Assembly (NCBI GenBank): GCA_026120185.1
Contig: JANUWF010001617.1
Span: 806,001 to 870,000 of the forward strand
DNA length: 64,000 nt
Reading direction: 5' to 3'
Origin: Voacanga thouarsii
Lineage: Eukaryota; Streptophyta; Magnoliopsida; Gentianales; Apocynaceae
Shown here: positions 12,931 through 23,481 of the stretch, one piece after another
Layout: the number at the start of each line of letters is the position of its first letter
Position numbering within the stretch: position 1 is the first letter of the stretch
Translations under genes and position numbers: made by a program
The notes under the pieces: model-generated
Database searches by the model: none
What the model saw: the letters and a program-made list of their open reading frames with translations, nothing else
What the model was told of the DNA's origin: nothing

Positions 12931-14772
12931 TGAAGGTTTTAAATGGCAAAAATCATCAAATCGAAAGTATGCTTACAAAACGAAAAAATTATCTCTGTGA
13001 TTGAATGACCCTTTTTTGCATCGAAAAAAATGTATGTACAAAGATGCTTGAAGCTATTGGATCACATCTTTGTAAACGTCGACTTCCTCTCATTCACACG
13101 AAGCTTTGAGCTTTCGAAATGGTGCCCTATCCTCTGCCGGTGAAAGCTCAAATATGTGGGTTTGCTTAGCCTTTGAAGGCTTCTGTGAGTGAGATGAGTT
13201 TTTTGTGAAAGATGAACAACCGAAGAGCACCCTTGTTCATTTGCATTTCACTTCATTTTCATCAATTCCCCCGACAGAGAAACCAATACTACAAAAACAG
13301 AAATCAATAATGCTTTTTGTTATCCTTCACACAAAACAACATAGGATCCATCCCATATTGTTTTTATTATTTTTATTATTTTTATTTTTAATTAATTTAT
13401 TTAATAAGTACTTATTATTTTTTAAAAAATTTATTTTACCCTTGATCTTATTCATTGGGTAAGATAAAATTATTTACTCATAGACTTGAACACCCATAAA
13501 TAATAACTCTCAATTATTTATTTTCTGAACTTTATTAAACAGCCCAATAAATAATTAACAAACCCAAATAGATCAATATAAAATATCAGGCCTTTTATCT
13601 AGTTTATATCTAGATTAATTTTCTAATTATTCAATCTGGGTCTTGGACTCTGAATAATTAATTAACCAATTAAGTTAGATAAAATATATACTATCTCTCG
13701 GGCATTTTATTTTATTCTAGTCTAATAATAAATTAGACTATTTAAATAAAATAAAATAAAATCTATAATTATCAAGACAAATTCCTTAACCCAAATCTGT
13801 CAGGATTTAAGGGTCATTCTAGGGACCAAAAGACACATCGCCCTGGCTACTAAAATAATCAAAATACCCATGCTATATAAGTAATTATATTTTACATTTT
13901 AAATATTTTCTAATATCACTATAAGAAAATATTGACTCTAAGGATAATGCTGTGTTAGCAAAGTCTTCGATCTACAGGTGTAATGACTAAAACCCCTTTA
14001 CGCATCGCCGTGCGTTTAGAGAGGAAAAGTATACTAACACCTCTCTAATAGACATCTACCATCTTTAGACCTCTAGTCCAATGATCCACGACTCCTGGAA
14101 TGTTTTCACTTTCCAAGGGAGCTACCCTAAAGTAAACATCTAAATCATGTTTCCCAAGGCCTTGGATAATTAGATCATTTGAACAGTCACAAGGGGCAAT
14201 ATAGCGCAGAAGTTATCTTGTACAAGTCTGTCTTAACTAATTAGTCACATATACCTAACATATAAGTATATCGGCTCTACAAAAGAACCTCAATTATAAT
14301 ATATCAAAGTATATGCTTCTAGCTTTGTCAGACCACCAACTCATACTCAAGCGGTAGAGTATTTGTCCACGCTGTAGCAATAATAGTTTAGGTTTTTTCT
14401 AAATAGTACTTTTAGAAACCACTATTATAGGTCTTATTCTACATACTCGAAATACACTCATACTATGAAGTAAGTGGACTACTCACTGGCTAAAGGTAAG
14501 TTATTCTCCATTTAAAATTCATATCACAATAACCTATACATGATGAGATTCTCATTCTCATCAATCGGTTAATAACAAATATTTATGTGTTAAGTAACCC
14601 GTGATCTATACCTTACTGTGAAAGACCACCATTCACATGGATCACTTACTTAAACATAATAGATCATTTCCAAACGTTAATCGTGCACAAATAAATTTTG
14701 AGAATAATTTTTTTATTAATAAATTCGATAATTACATCAGATAAATTAGTCTAGAGGGCATATATTCCAACA
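12931..14772 (-). repeat. 5' LTR of copia element 2
   Basis: Matches 5443-7283 from end to end with scattered substitutions and small indels, including a short insertion near 13700-13750. It is bounded by TGAAGG and CCAACA on the plus strand. Confidence 0.9.
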
Positions 14773-16139
14773 ATATATATATATATATATATAATTTTCA
14801 AAACGTTTAACAGAAAGAAACCAACCTGCAACACATTGACCCCAAATAGCAACCCAAACATCTTATTTGCCAAAGAACACCATTTTATACATAAAACCTT
14901 TTGGACGTAATATAATATATACTTAAAACTTCCATCTAACTCACAAGAATGAATAATACTTAGGGACTTAGTTTAGCTTAATTGATCAGTCTTCCAATTA
15001 TTATATTTTATTGGAAGAAGGGCCTTAACTTATCATGGGTATTGTATCCCCCTAGTAGAGCCTTATAACTTATAAAGTTAGGAATTTCCTACCAAAACAA
15101 ACCCACAAGAAATTCAATATCTCATGAATTAGAAACCAGAATATAGCATAAAGCTTAGCTTAAAACTCATAATTTTCATTAATATAACCATAACAGAGTT
15201 TAGCAAATAAAATCAAATAATGTTCAATATTGTTTTCTTATAATCAAAATAGCAATTTCATAGGGATTTAACAACACACTCGATTTGGTAGAAAATAGTA
15301 GTTAGAACCAAAATGTAGGAGACTCAATTTCCTTACCTAAGGAATTTAGCCACCAGGAATCCACCTAAAGTTTTCACCCAAGCCACCAACGCTTATACAC
15401 CTTCAATTAATACCCAAACAACACAATCAATTCTCTAATCATTTTTTTCCAATTCAAGGCCCTAAAACCCTTATCTTCAATTCTAGAACAAAACACCTCC
15501 ACTACGCTATTGATACCATTAAAGACTAGAGAGAGACCATCGTACCAGGATTTGACGCTGAAGGCTCAAGCCTCTTCTCAGATTCTTTACTCCCCCTTTT
15601 CTCTCATCTTCTGGAACACTCTCTGAACAAAATAACGTAACTGCTGAGAACGTTGTGACAGGACTTATAATCTAGTAATTAATAAAAGCTCTTAATTAAA
15701 TAATTTTAATTTAATCCATTAACTTAAAATATTAACACTTAACCCCAATTACATATTGGACCCTAGTCCACTAATTAAATATAATCCAAAGCTGATGAGG
15801 CCTATGAGGTAAAAGGGTTCATAGGCTCACAATGGTTGAGGTTGCAAACTGATTCTCAAAAATTCAAAATGCTTTTGCACTTTTGTTCCTCTCATTTCTA
15901 CCGTTTTCATTCGGGCTACACATGAACCTGACGTTGGCAGAGTTAGAATTCAATTACAAGAAAAGCAATTTTGGGGTATCCTACAAATTTAAACGGAAAA
16001 TTCTTCACTTTATCTTTTATAAATAACAATCATTTAAAATTGTTTTTACCTGTATTCTATAAATCTATTCTTAATATGAATTTTTCATCACCCCAAAATA
16101 GATTGTTGGTAAAGGTCATATACAACAAAATTTGTTATT
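14773..16139. repeat. Right half of a probable older LTR and flanking DNA
   Basis: Starts with an (AT)n run at 14773-14792. There is no coding frame. The text at 15640-15985 resembles the end of a plant gypsy LTR, finishing in GGGGTATCCTACA at 15985. 15986-16139 is AT-rich with nothing recognisable. Taken with 4809-5442 it may be one LTR split by copia element 2. Confidence 0.35.
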
Positions 16140-16493
16140 TGTTATGAATTATTGGAATCTATATTAATTAGTAGAGGCTTCACTAATTATGGATTTATGT
16201 GAATTATTATAGAAGATTTTTATGGATGTCCACCATTTAGTGGAGACACCACTAATTAAGATTAGTGGAAGATGGTGTATGCCAAGATGTAATCCACTAA
16301 TTAGAGCTCTATAAATAGAGTTATTCTCTAAGCTTGTAATATACCATTATTTTGTGAAAGAAAGAATAGTGAAAGAAATATTAGAGAAAATTGTGAGAGA
16401 AAAGAAAGAAAAATTCTTGTGCAAAGAATAGTTAGAATTTTCTTAGTGTGTAGTATGTAGATTTTATTCTAATACTACCCTAATTTTATAACA
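16140..16493 (+). repeat. LTR 1 of the tandem copia array
   Basis: 354 bp, TGTTATGAA...TTATAACA, followed at 16494 by CGTTATCAGCACGAGTCTC (primer-binding region). It is the 5' LTR of copy B. Confidence 0.93.
16310..16317 (+). promoter_or_regulatory. TATA box of LTR 1
   Basis: TATAAATA inside GAGCTCTATAAATAGAG, at the same place in all four LTRs of this family. It is the probable core promoter of the element transcript. Confidence 0.75.
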
Positions 16494-17117
16494 CGTTATC
16501 AGCACGAGTCTCTGCCGTTATTAAAGCCAGAAGACAGGTACGCATTTATTGAACTCGCTAAATTCGAATTTGTAGCCCTTGATATTTCTGAAAAAAAAAT
16601 TATATGTCATACAGAAATGCATCTAAATGCTAAAAAAAATGAGATCCATATGTCATGTGGATAAAAAGAAAGATTTGACCACCTGAAGATGGTCGTACTA
16701 CCCACTGTACGGTATGAATGGTTGCACCTGAAGTTGCAAGATTGTAAAACCGTGAACTCCGTGATGTATAAAACTACATCTTAGTTAAAAATTTTACGGA
16801 GAAAAAGTTACTGATGAAGTTATATTGGAGAAGACATTCTCCACTTTTCATGTTCTACAGTAACAATATCGAGAAAAAGGGTATCCAAAATTGACAACTT
16901 TAACATGAGTTATTATTGAGAAATCATGAAGCCAGATGAACTGGCTCAACAGCACTCCCACAGAAGTGAATGTTGTTGGCTCCAACAGAAGCCATCGTTA
17001 TAGTCGTAGTTGTGGCAGTGGCCGTGGTTATGGTCATGGACACACTCGATATTTCCCTTATCACAGAGAAATACTGGCCACCTGAAGTGGAACAGAAAAG
17101 ATAATAAGGGAAAAAGA
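16494..17117 (+). pseudogene. Primer-binding site and gag relic of copy B
   Basis: From about 16550 the sequence follows the gag of copy A (LEFVALDIS, then the block around GRTTYCTVR-like text and the Arg/Gly-rich segment at 16960-17060). Internal deletions and frameshifts leave no open frame. It breaks off at about 17117, just after the text matching NRKDHKGKEK of copy A and before the zinc knuckle. There the captured host segment begins. Confidence 0.85.
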
Positions 17118-17159
17118 TATTTCCATTAATAATAAGCATCACATCTTTTATTCATATCA

Positions 17160-18502
17160 CTAGTGTTCATATGAACTTGAGGATACATGCTTATAGTTGC
17201 TATTTTGTAATTGAGCTGACAAATGTAAGATGAAGGTTTGTAATTGTTCTTTTTCAATATTTACATTAGAGGAAGACAAACAATTAGTAATTATGGACTT
17301 CAACTCCTCTTTTTCGACATCCTCCTCCTTTTCTTTCCCCTTTGAGCCAGCATCGAGACTACCAGCAGAATTAGCCGTAAAATTACTGCGAAATGAGTCT
17401 TGAGATTTTATGATCTCCTTAAGTTTATTATAATTAAATTTCTTATTATATTTGGCCTTGAAGCATGCTTGTATCAATTTCTGTGTTTGGTCCTCTAACT
17501 GCGTATTATGACTTTCTTCCACCAACTGTTTTTCACATTCCAGTATCGCAATGGCTTCTTTCAACTTCTTCTCAGCCATATGTCCTCCTTCTTCTTTATT
17601 TTGCATCTCCTGTAAATCGAAGTGATATAATCGGTTATTTACTTATAAATCTTTCATAGTTTCATACTTGTAAATTATAAGTATGTATGAGAGAGAACCT
17701 AAACATTCTTGATTATGGTCTCCAAGCTCACCAATTTCCTGTGAGGCCATCGACGAATTCCTAACTCCCTACATCTTTTCTTGAGACGGGTTATGCCAAT
17801 ATTCAGTTCTTTTGTTGCGCTCTTGATTGGTAGGTAAAAGTACTGCGAAATTATTTCTCTTGATAGTGTTTGGGAGTTATTACCCTTCTTCTCTCTCTGC
17901 CTCTTAATCATCTTCTTCTCCCCAGGAATTTTGTCTGCAATAATATCTTGAACTTCGATATTATGCATTTCATGATTACTTACTCCGACTTCGTTGCCAA
18001 GACCACTCATTATTTCTCCTAGAAAAAGAAAATAATATCAGTAAAGGTAATACCATTCAAAATCCATATTTAAATGTATAATAACCTGGAAACATATTCT
18101 GGCTTTATTCAAAATCCATTAGAGAGTAGAAAGGATCATGCACAAGCATGTCCTCATTCAAAGGAATAGCATCAAGAGGAACAGTATCAAAAGCAGTCTC
18201 TTGTAGGGGCAGATCAACTTGGTCCAAAGCAGTATGTTCAAAACTTCCACTGATTTACATAAAAAACAAACCAAAAGAGAGTTTAATTTCATTATCAAGC
18301 ATACTAAAAACAAATGGAAGCCCTCAAAGGTATCTCACCTGAAATTAGGAGGAAGCGGTTGGTTTGGAAAGGAAAACATATCAAAATCTTATGCGTTCGA
18401 ATTAGGCAGAAGCGGTTGGTTTGGAAAGGAAAATACATCAACATCTGCTGTAGAAACCGAGTCAAAATTTGACCATGTCTCAAATAAATTACGAGTCTCT
18501 AT
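17160..18502 (-). pseudogene. RKD: RKD-type RWP-RK transcription factor pseudogene in copy B (four exons, antisense)
   Basis: Minus-strand exons at 18502-18339, 18249-18086, 18018-17699 and 17609-17160, separated by GT-AG introns of 89, 67 and 89 bp that keep phase. Together they would give about 365 residues, a normal RKD length. Exon 3 holds the DNA-binding RWP-RK domain: YLPIKSATKELNIG, TRLKKRCRELGI, RRWPHRKL. Exon 4 begins with a Glu/Lys-rich helix and QACFKAKYNKK-type text usual after the domain in RKDs. RKD proteins are nuclear regulators of egg-cell and embryo fate in plants. Disabling changes: start ATG is ATA; stops TAA in exon 1 (about 18391), TAA in exon 2 (about 18106) and TAG at the last codon of exon 3. 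Exon 4 is open to its natural stop. Identification is firm; it cannot make the full protein. Confidence 0.92.
18339..18450 (-). repeat. Two copies of a 57-bp coding repeat in RKD exon 1 (copy B)
   Basis: The unit encodes 19 residues around FSFPNQPLLPNSNA. Two units are present here and three in copy C, so exon 1 is exactly 57 bp shorter (164 against 221 bp). Confidence 0.85.
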
Positions 18503-18764
18503 ATCTGCTTTGTGATTTTTGTTTTTGATGTTTACTAATGACTGATAACTGAGATATATATCGATACATATATATATATATATATATATATCTGTATGAG
18601 GAAGAAGAAGAGGTAGATGGTAGGTAGAGGGTCAGAGGAGAAGAAAAGACAAGAGAGGAAGATGAAAAGTCGGTACCGGGAAGAGTGAAAAAAAAAGGAG
18701 ATATTTTTCTTGACATTTCCTGCTTGTCATCATTTTCTTATATTTCTTTTCTTATTCTCTTGTG

Positions 18765-19250
18765 AAATCATTATTCCCTAAATTAGAGGGAGAACAGAAA
18801 CAGTACAAGAAAGATCGTGATTGGATAACATCATTAAATTATCTTGATCCGCATACAAGCGCGTTTGAACTTGAAGTTCAAAAGATAATTCATTTGTAAA
18901 GCATTGCAAATCAAATGCCAGACGCTTTTGTTGACTCTAAAATAGTAACAAAATCGCATATGCCAGCTATAAATGCTCCTATTCTAATTGAAGTTCCAAC
19001 AGAACAAAAGATTTTACATATAGCTGCTGAGCCAAAAGCATGCCAGAAGCATGGCCGACCTTTTGATTCTAAAGATAAAAATCCTCGAAAGAAGAGAGGA
19101 TTAATGGTCCAGATGATCATATTAAAACAAAGAATGATAAAGACCAAGAGAAAACTTATGACAAAGAACCAGACATAAATAAAAGTAACACTGAAATTTC
19201 TATCCATTATACCACTTCCGGTAAAAGTTGGAATCGGATAGAAACAATTA
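18765..19250 (+). other. Integrase-RT linker of copy B
   Basis: Collinear with copy A 1330-1895 on the opposite strand. It carries the tail of the polyprotein between integrase and RT, including a frame at 18915-19178 that is the linker text. No catalytic motifs are present. Confidence 0.7.
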
Positions 19251-20942
19251 TTGATCATATGTTTGCATATAATATCTCTTGATGTTATACAGGATAGTGA
19301 TGATCCTGAACCAATATCAGTTGATGAATGTCGGCATAGAAAAGATTGGCTGCAATGGAAAGATGCGATTCAATCGGAGTTAAATGCACTGACACAACGT
19401 GAAGTCTTCGGACTTGCAGTCCGAACACCAGAAGGTGTAAAACCTGTTGGCTACAAATGGATATTTATGCGAAAGCACAATGAAAAGAGTGAAATCGTTC
19501 GATATAAAGCGCGATTAGTAGCCCAAGGTTTTTCACAAAGACCAGGTATTGATTATGATGAAACTTATTCTCCTGTTGTTGATGCTATTACACTCCGATA
19601 TCTTATCAGTTTGGCAGTACATGAAAAGATAGATATGCGCCTATTAGATGTTGTCACTACTTACTTGTATGGAAATTTAGAAAATGATGTTTACATGAAA
19701 ATCTCCGAAGGATTTCATATGCCTGAAGCATATAAACATTATCCTCGTGAAAATTACTCCATCAAGTTGCAGAAATCATTATATGGCCTGAAGCAATCTG
19801 GGCGCATATGGGTCACACGTCTTAGTGAATATTTATTGAAAGCGGGATTTAAAAATGACCAGGTATGTCCATGTGTTTTTATTAAGAAATCTGGTTCTAA
19901 ATTTGTGATATTAGCTATATATGTTGATGATATTAATCTCATTGGAACTCCTGAAGAGCTCCAAGAAACAATTGATTATTTAAAAAGAGAATTCGAAATC
20001 AAGGATTTTGGTAAAACCAAATTTTGCCTTGGTTTACAAATTGAATATCTGGAGAGTGGAACATTTATTCATCAATCAACATATACAGCAAAAGTGCTAA
20101 AAAGATTTTACATGGACAAAGCACATCCATTGAGTATTCCAATGATCGTCCGATCATTAAATGTTGATAAAGATCCTTTCCGACCTCAAGAAAATGATGA
20201 AGAACTCCTTGGTCCTGAAGTACCATATCTCAGTGCAATTGGTGCATTGATGTATCTTGCTAATAACACACGACCTGATATTGCTTTTGCTGTCAATTTA
20301 TTAGCAAGATTTAGTTCTTCACCAAAACGACGACATTGGAATGGAATTAAACAAGTCCTTCGATATCTCCAAGGTACAATTGATCTCGGATTATTTTATT
20401 CAAATAAAACCAGTCCAACATTGATAGGTTATGCAGATGCTGATTATTTATCTGATCCACATAAAGCACGTTCTCAAACAGGCTATCTATTTACATGTAG
20501 AAATACTGTTATATCATGGCGTTCTACGAAACAATCTATAGTAGCTACTTCTTCAAATCATACTGAAATTATAGTCATTCATGAAGTAAGTCGAGAATGT
20601 GTATGGCTAAGATCCATGATTCATTATATCCGAGAAAGTTGTGGATTATCATCAATCAAAGGTATTCTAACTCTTCTTTATGAAGACAATACAGCTTGCA
20701 TAGCTCAATTACGAGGAGGATATATTAAAGGAGATCGGACAAAACATATTTCACCAAAATTCTTCTTTACTCATGAACTCCAGAAGAAATGTGAAATTGA
20801 TGTGCTACAAATTCGGTCATGTGATAACCTCGCAGATATTTTCACGAAGACTTTACCGACTGCAACATTTGAGAAGTTGAGATATAAAATCGGTATGCGT
20901 CGATTTAAAGATTTAAAAGAATCATCTCATCAGGGGGAGTAA
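19251..20942 (+). CDS. Reverse transcriptase-RNase H of copy B (open frame)
   Basis: A 563-residue uninterrupted frame. RT homology starts after about 10 residues (ISLDV ... ISVDECRHRKDWLQW) and covers the whole copia RT domain, with catalytic motif AIYVDDINLIG at about residue 220. The connection region follows (LMYLANNTRPDIAFA, about 340). RNase H lies at about 400-540 (YADADYLSDPHKARS, SWRSTKQS, LYEDNTACI). It ends in SSHQGE just before a purine-rich tract. The listed ATG is probably not the original start: upstream text continues in another frame, and the native protein was part of a Gag-Pol polyprotein. With gag, protease and integrase missing, the element could move only with help from a complete relative. 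Confidence 0.9.
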   Translation: MIICLHIISLDVIQDSDDPEPISVDECRHRKDWLQWKDAIQSELNALTQREVFGLAVRTPEGVKPVGYKWIFMRKHNEKSEIVRYKARLVAQGFSQRPGIDYDETYSPVVDAITLRYLISLAVHEKIDMRLLDVVTTYLYGNLENDVYMKISEGFHMPEAYKHYPRENYSIKLQKSLYGLKQSGRIWVTRLSEYLLKAGFKNDQVCPCVFIKKSGSKFVILAIYVDDINLIGTPEELQETIDYLKREFEIKDFGKTKFCLGLQIEYLESGTFIHQSTYTAKVLKRFYMDKAHPLSIPMIVRSLNVDKDPFRPQENDEELLGPEVPYLSAIGALMYLANNTRPDIAFAVNLLARFSSSPKRRHWNGIKQVLRYLQGTIDLGLFYSNKTSPTLIGYADADYLSDPHKARSQTGYLFTCRNTVISWRSTKQSIVATSSNHTEIIVIHEVSRECVWLRSMIHYIRESCGLSSIKGILTLLYEDNTACIAQLRGGYIKGDRTKHISPKFFFTHELQKKCEIDVLQIRSCDNLADIFTKTLPTATFEKLRYKIGMRRFKDLKESSHQGE

Positions 20943-21066
20943 AAAACAGACATATAGAATAGTGTACTCTTTTTCCTTCACTAGATTTTTTTTCCCATTG
21001 GGTTTTTATCTAGTAAGGTTTTAACGAGACATATTCTTTATGTAATGGATGGACATCCAAGGGGAG

Positions 21067-21420
21067 TGTTATGAATTATTGGAATCTTTATTAATTAGTG
21101 GAGGCTCCACTAATTATGGATTTATGTGAATTATTATAGAAGATTTTTATGGATGTCCACCATTTAGTGGAGACACTACTAATTAAGATTAGTGGAAGAT
21201 GATGTATGCCAAGATGTAATCCACTAATTAGAGCTCTATAAATAGAGTTATTCTCTAAGCTTGTAATATACCATTATTTTGTGAAAGAAAGAATAGTGAA
21301 AGAAATATTAGAGAAAATTGTGAGAGAAAAGAAAGAAAAATTCCTGTGCAAAGAATAGTTAGAATTTTCTTAGTGTGTAGTATGTAGATTTTATTCTAAT
21401 ACTACCCTAATTTTATAACA
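21067..21420 (+). repeat. LTR 2 (shared middle LTR) of the tandem copia array
   Basis: 354 bp. It serves as 3' LTR of B, preceded by the purine tract CCAAGGGGAG (21057-21066), and as 5' LTR of C, followed by CGTTATCGACACGAGTCTC at 21421. Confidence 0.93.
21237..21244 (+). promoter_or_regulatory. TATA box of LTR 2
   Basis: TATAAATA in the same context as in LTR 1. It would start transcription of copy C. Confidence 0.75.
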
Positions 21421-22040
21421 CGTTATCGACACGAGTCTCTGCCGTTATTAAAGCCGGAAGACAGTACGCATTTATTGAACTCGCTAAATTCGAATTTGTA
21501 GCCCTTGATATTTCTGAAAAAAATTATATGTCATACGTAAATGCATCTAAATGCTAAAAAAAATGAGATCCATATGTCATGTGGATAAAAAGAAAGATTT
21601 GACCACCCGAAGATGGTCGTACTACCCATCGTACGGTATGAATGGTTGCACCCGAAGTTGCAAGATTGTAAAACCGTGAACTCCGTGATGTATAAAACTA
21701 CATCTTAGTTAAAAATTTTACGGAGAAAAAGTTATTGATGAAGTTATATTGGAGAAGACATTCTCCACTTTTCATGTTCTACAGTAACAATATCGAGAAA
21801 AAGGGTATCCAAAATTGACAACTTTAACATGAGTTATTATTGAGAAATCATGAAGCCAGATGAACTAGCTCAACAGCACTCCCAGAAATGAATGTTGTTG
21901 GCTCCAACAGAAGCCATCGTTATAGTCGTAGTTGTGGCAGTGGCCGTGGTTATGGTCATAGACACACTCGATATTTCCCTTATCACAGAGAAATACTGGC
22001 CACCTGAAGTGGAACAGAAAAGATAATAAGGGAAAAAGAT
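21421..22040 (+). pseudogene. Primer-binding site and gag relic of copy C
   Basis: Collinear with 16494-17117, sharing the same deletions and frameshifts relative to copy A. Gag was therefore already wrecked before B and C diverged. It ends at GGGAAAAAGAT (22040), exactly where the captured segment begins. Confidence 0.85.
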
Positions 22041-22081
22041 ATTTCTATTAATAATAAGCATCACATCTTTTATTCATATCA

Positions 22082-23481
22082 CTAGTGTTCATATGAACTT
22101 GAGGATATATGCTTATAGTTGCTATTTTGTAATTGAGCTGACAAATGTAAGATGAAGGTTTGTAATTGTTCTTTTTCAATATTTACATCAGAAGAAGATA
22201 AACAATTAGTAATTATGGACTTCAGCTCCTCTTTTTCGACATCCTCTTCCTTTTATTTCCCCTTTGAGCCAGCATCGAGACTAGCAGCAGAATTAGCCGT
22301 AAAATTACTGCGAAATGAGTCTTAAGATTTTATGATCTCCTTAAGTTTATTATAATTAAATTTCTTATTATATTTGGCCTTGAAGCATGCTTGTCTCAAT
22401 TTCTGTGTTTGGTCCTCTAACTGCGTAATAGGACTTTCTTCCACCAACTGTTTTTCACATTCCAGTATCGCAATGGCTTCTTTCAACTTTTTCTCAGCCA
22501 TATGTCCTCCTTCTTCTTTATTTTGCATCTCCTGTAAATCGAAGTGATATAATCGGTTATTTACTTATAAATCTTTCATAGTTTCATACTTGTAAATTAT
22601 AAGTATGTATGAGAGAGAACCTGAACATTCTTGATTATGGTCTCCAAGCTCACCAATTTCCTGTGAGGCCATCGACGAATTCCTAACTCCCTACATCTTT
22701 TCTTGAGACGGGTTATACCAATATTCAGTTCTTTTGCTGCGCTCTTGATTGGTAGGTAAAAGTACTGCGAAATTATTTCTCTTGATAGTGTTTGGGAGTT
22801 ATTACCCTTCTTCTCTCTCTGCCTCTTAATCATCTTCTTCTCCCCAGGAATTTTGTCTGCAATAATATCTTGAACTTCGATATTATGCATTTCATGATTA
22901 CTTACTCCGACTTCGTTGCCAAGACCACTCATTATTTCTCCAAAAAAAAGAAAATAATATCAGTAAAGGTAATACCATTCAAAATCCATATTTAAATGTA
23001 TAATAACCTAGAAACATATTCTGGCTTTGTTCAAAATCCATTAGAGAGTAGAAAGGATCATGCACAAGCATGTCCTCATTCAAAGGAATAGCATCAAGAG
23101 GAACAGTATCAAAAGCAGTCTCTTGTAGGGGCAGATCAACTTGGTCCAAAGCAGTATGTTCAAAACTTCCACTGATTTACATAAAAAACAAACCAAAAGA
23201 GAGTTTAATTTCATTATCAAGCATACTAAAAACAAATGGAAGCCCTCAAAGGTATCTCACCTGAAATTAGGAGGAAGCGGTTGGTTTGGAAAAGAAAACA
23301 TATCAAAATATTCTGCGTTCGAATTAGGCAGAAGCGGTTGGCTTGGAAAGGAAAACATATCAAAATCTTCTGCGTTCGAATTAGGCAGAAGCGGTTGGTT
23401 TGAAAAGGAAAATACATTAAAATCTACTACAGAAACCGAGCCAAAATTTGACTATGTCTCAAATGAATTACGAGTCTCCAT
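22082..23481 (-). pseudogene. RKD: RKD-type RWP-RK transcription factor pseudogene in copy C (four exons, antisense)
   Basis: Minus-strand exons at 23481-23261, 23171-23008, 22940-22621 and 22531-22082, separated by introns of 89, 67 and 89 bp. It is homologous exon by exon to 17160-18502, and the coding length would be about 384 residues. The start ATG is present (lost in B). Exon 2 has Gln where B has a stop, and exon 3 ends in Gln, so the join to exon 4 reads IIKNVQ-EMQNKEE. The RWP-RK domain (IKSAAKELNIG ... RRWPHRKL) is undamaged. Its own lesions are: TAG in place of a Trp codon early in exon 1; loss of the intron 2 acceptor AG (TTTTG before GAGAAAT, where B has CTAG); and a TAA after KLKEIIKS in exon 4, removing the last 80 or so residues. 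The lesions differ from those in B, so the two copies decayed separately. Confidence 0.92.
23261..23424 (-). repeat. Three copies of a 57-bp coding repeat in RKD exon 1 (copy C)
   Basis: Tandem units encoding FSFP-Q-PLLPNSNAE-type text; one more unit than in copy B. Confidence 0.85.

Larger units (their letters stand above)
5443..14772 (-). mobile_element. Ty1/copia retrotransposon 2, complete but decayed
   Basis: Two long direct repeats of 1841 and 1842 bp bound a minus-strand gag-integrase-RT-RNase H interior. The left LTR is followed on the minus strand by a purine tract (AGTGGGAGATTG) next to TGTTAGAATATATGCC. The right LTR is followed by ATCAGAGACATGG, which resembles a plant initiator-Met primer-binding site. 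All coding regions contain stops and frameshifts. It is unrelated in LTR and pol detail to copies A, B and C. It is inserted in a compound microsatellite, (GT)n to the left and (AT)n to the right, and no clean 5-bp target duplication is visible. Confidence 0.92.
17118..18764 (-). other. Captured host segment in copy B
   Basis: A stretch of about 1.65 kb with no counterpart in copy A, lying between gag text (ending about 17117) and the integrase-RT linker (resuming at GAAATCATTATTCCCTAAATTA, about 18761). It contains the complete coding part of an RKD-type gene on the minus strand. It also holds a CT-rich, TA-repeat-containing 5' untranslated stretch (18503-18720) and about 40 bp after the stop codon. 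It replaces about 1.7 kb of copy A (roughly 1895-3590). Confidence 0.85.

Noticed and set aside
18148..18515. Plus-strand frames with a repeated GRSGWFGKENTSK-like peptide, also at 23070-23494
   Set aside because: They are the antisense of RKD exons 1 and 2; the repetition is the 57-bp coding repeat read backwards.
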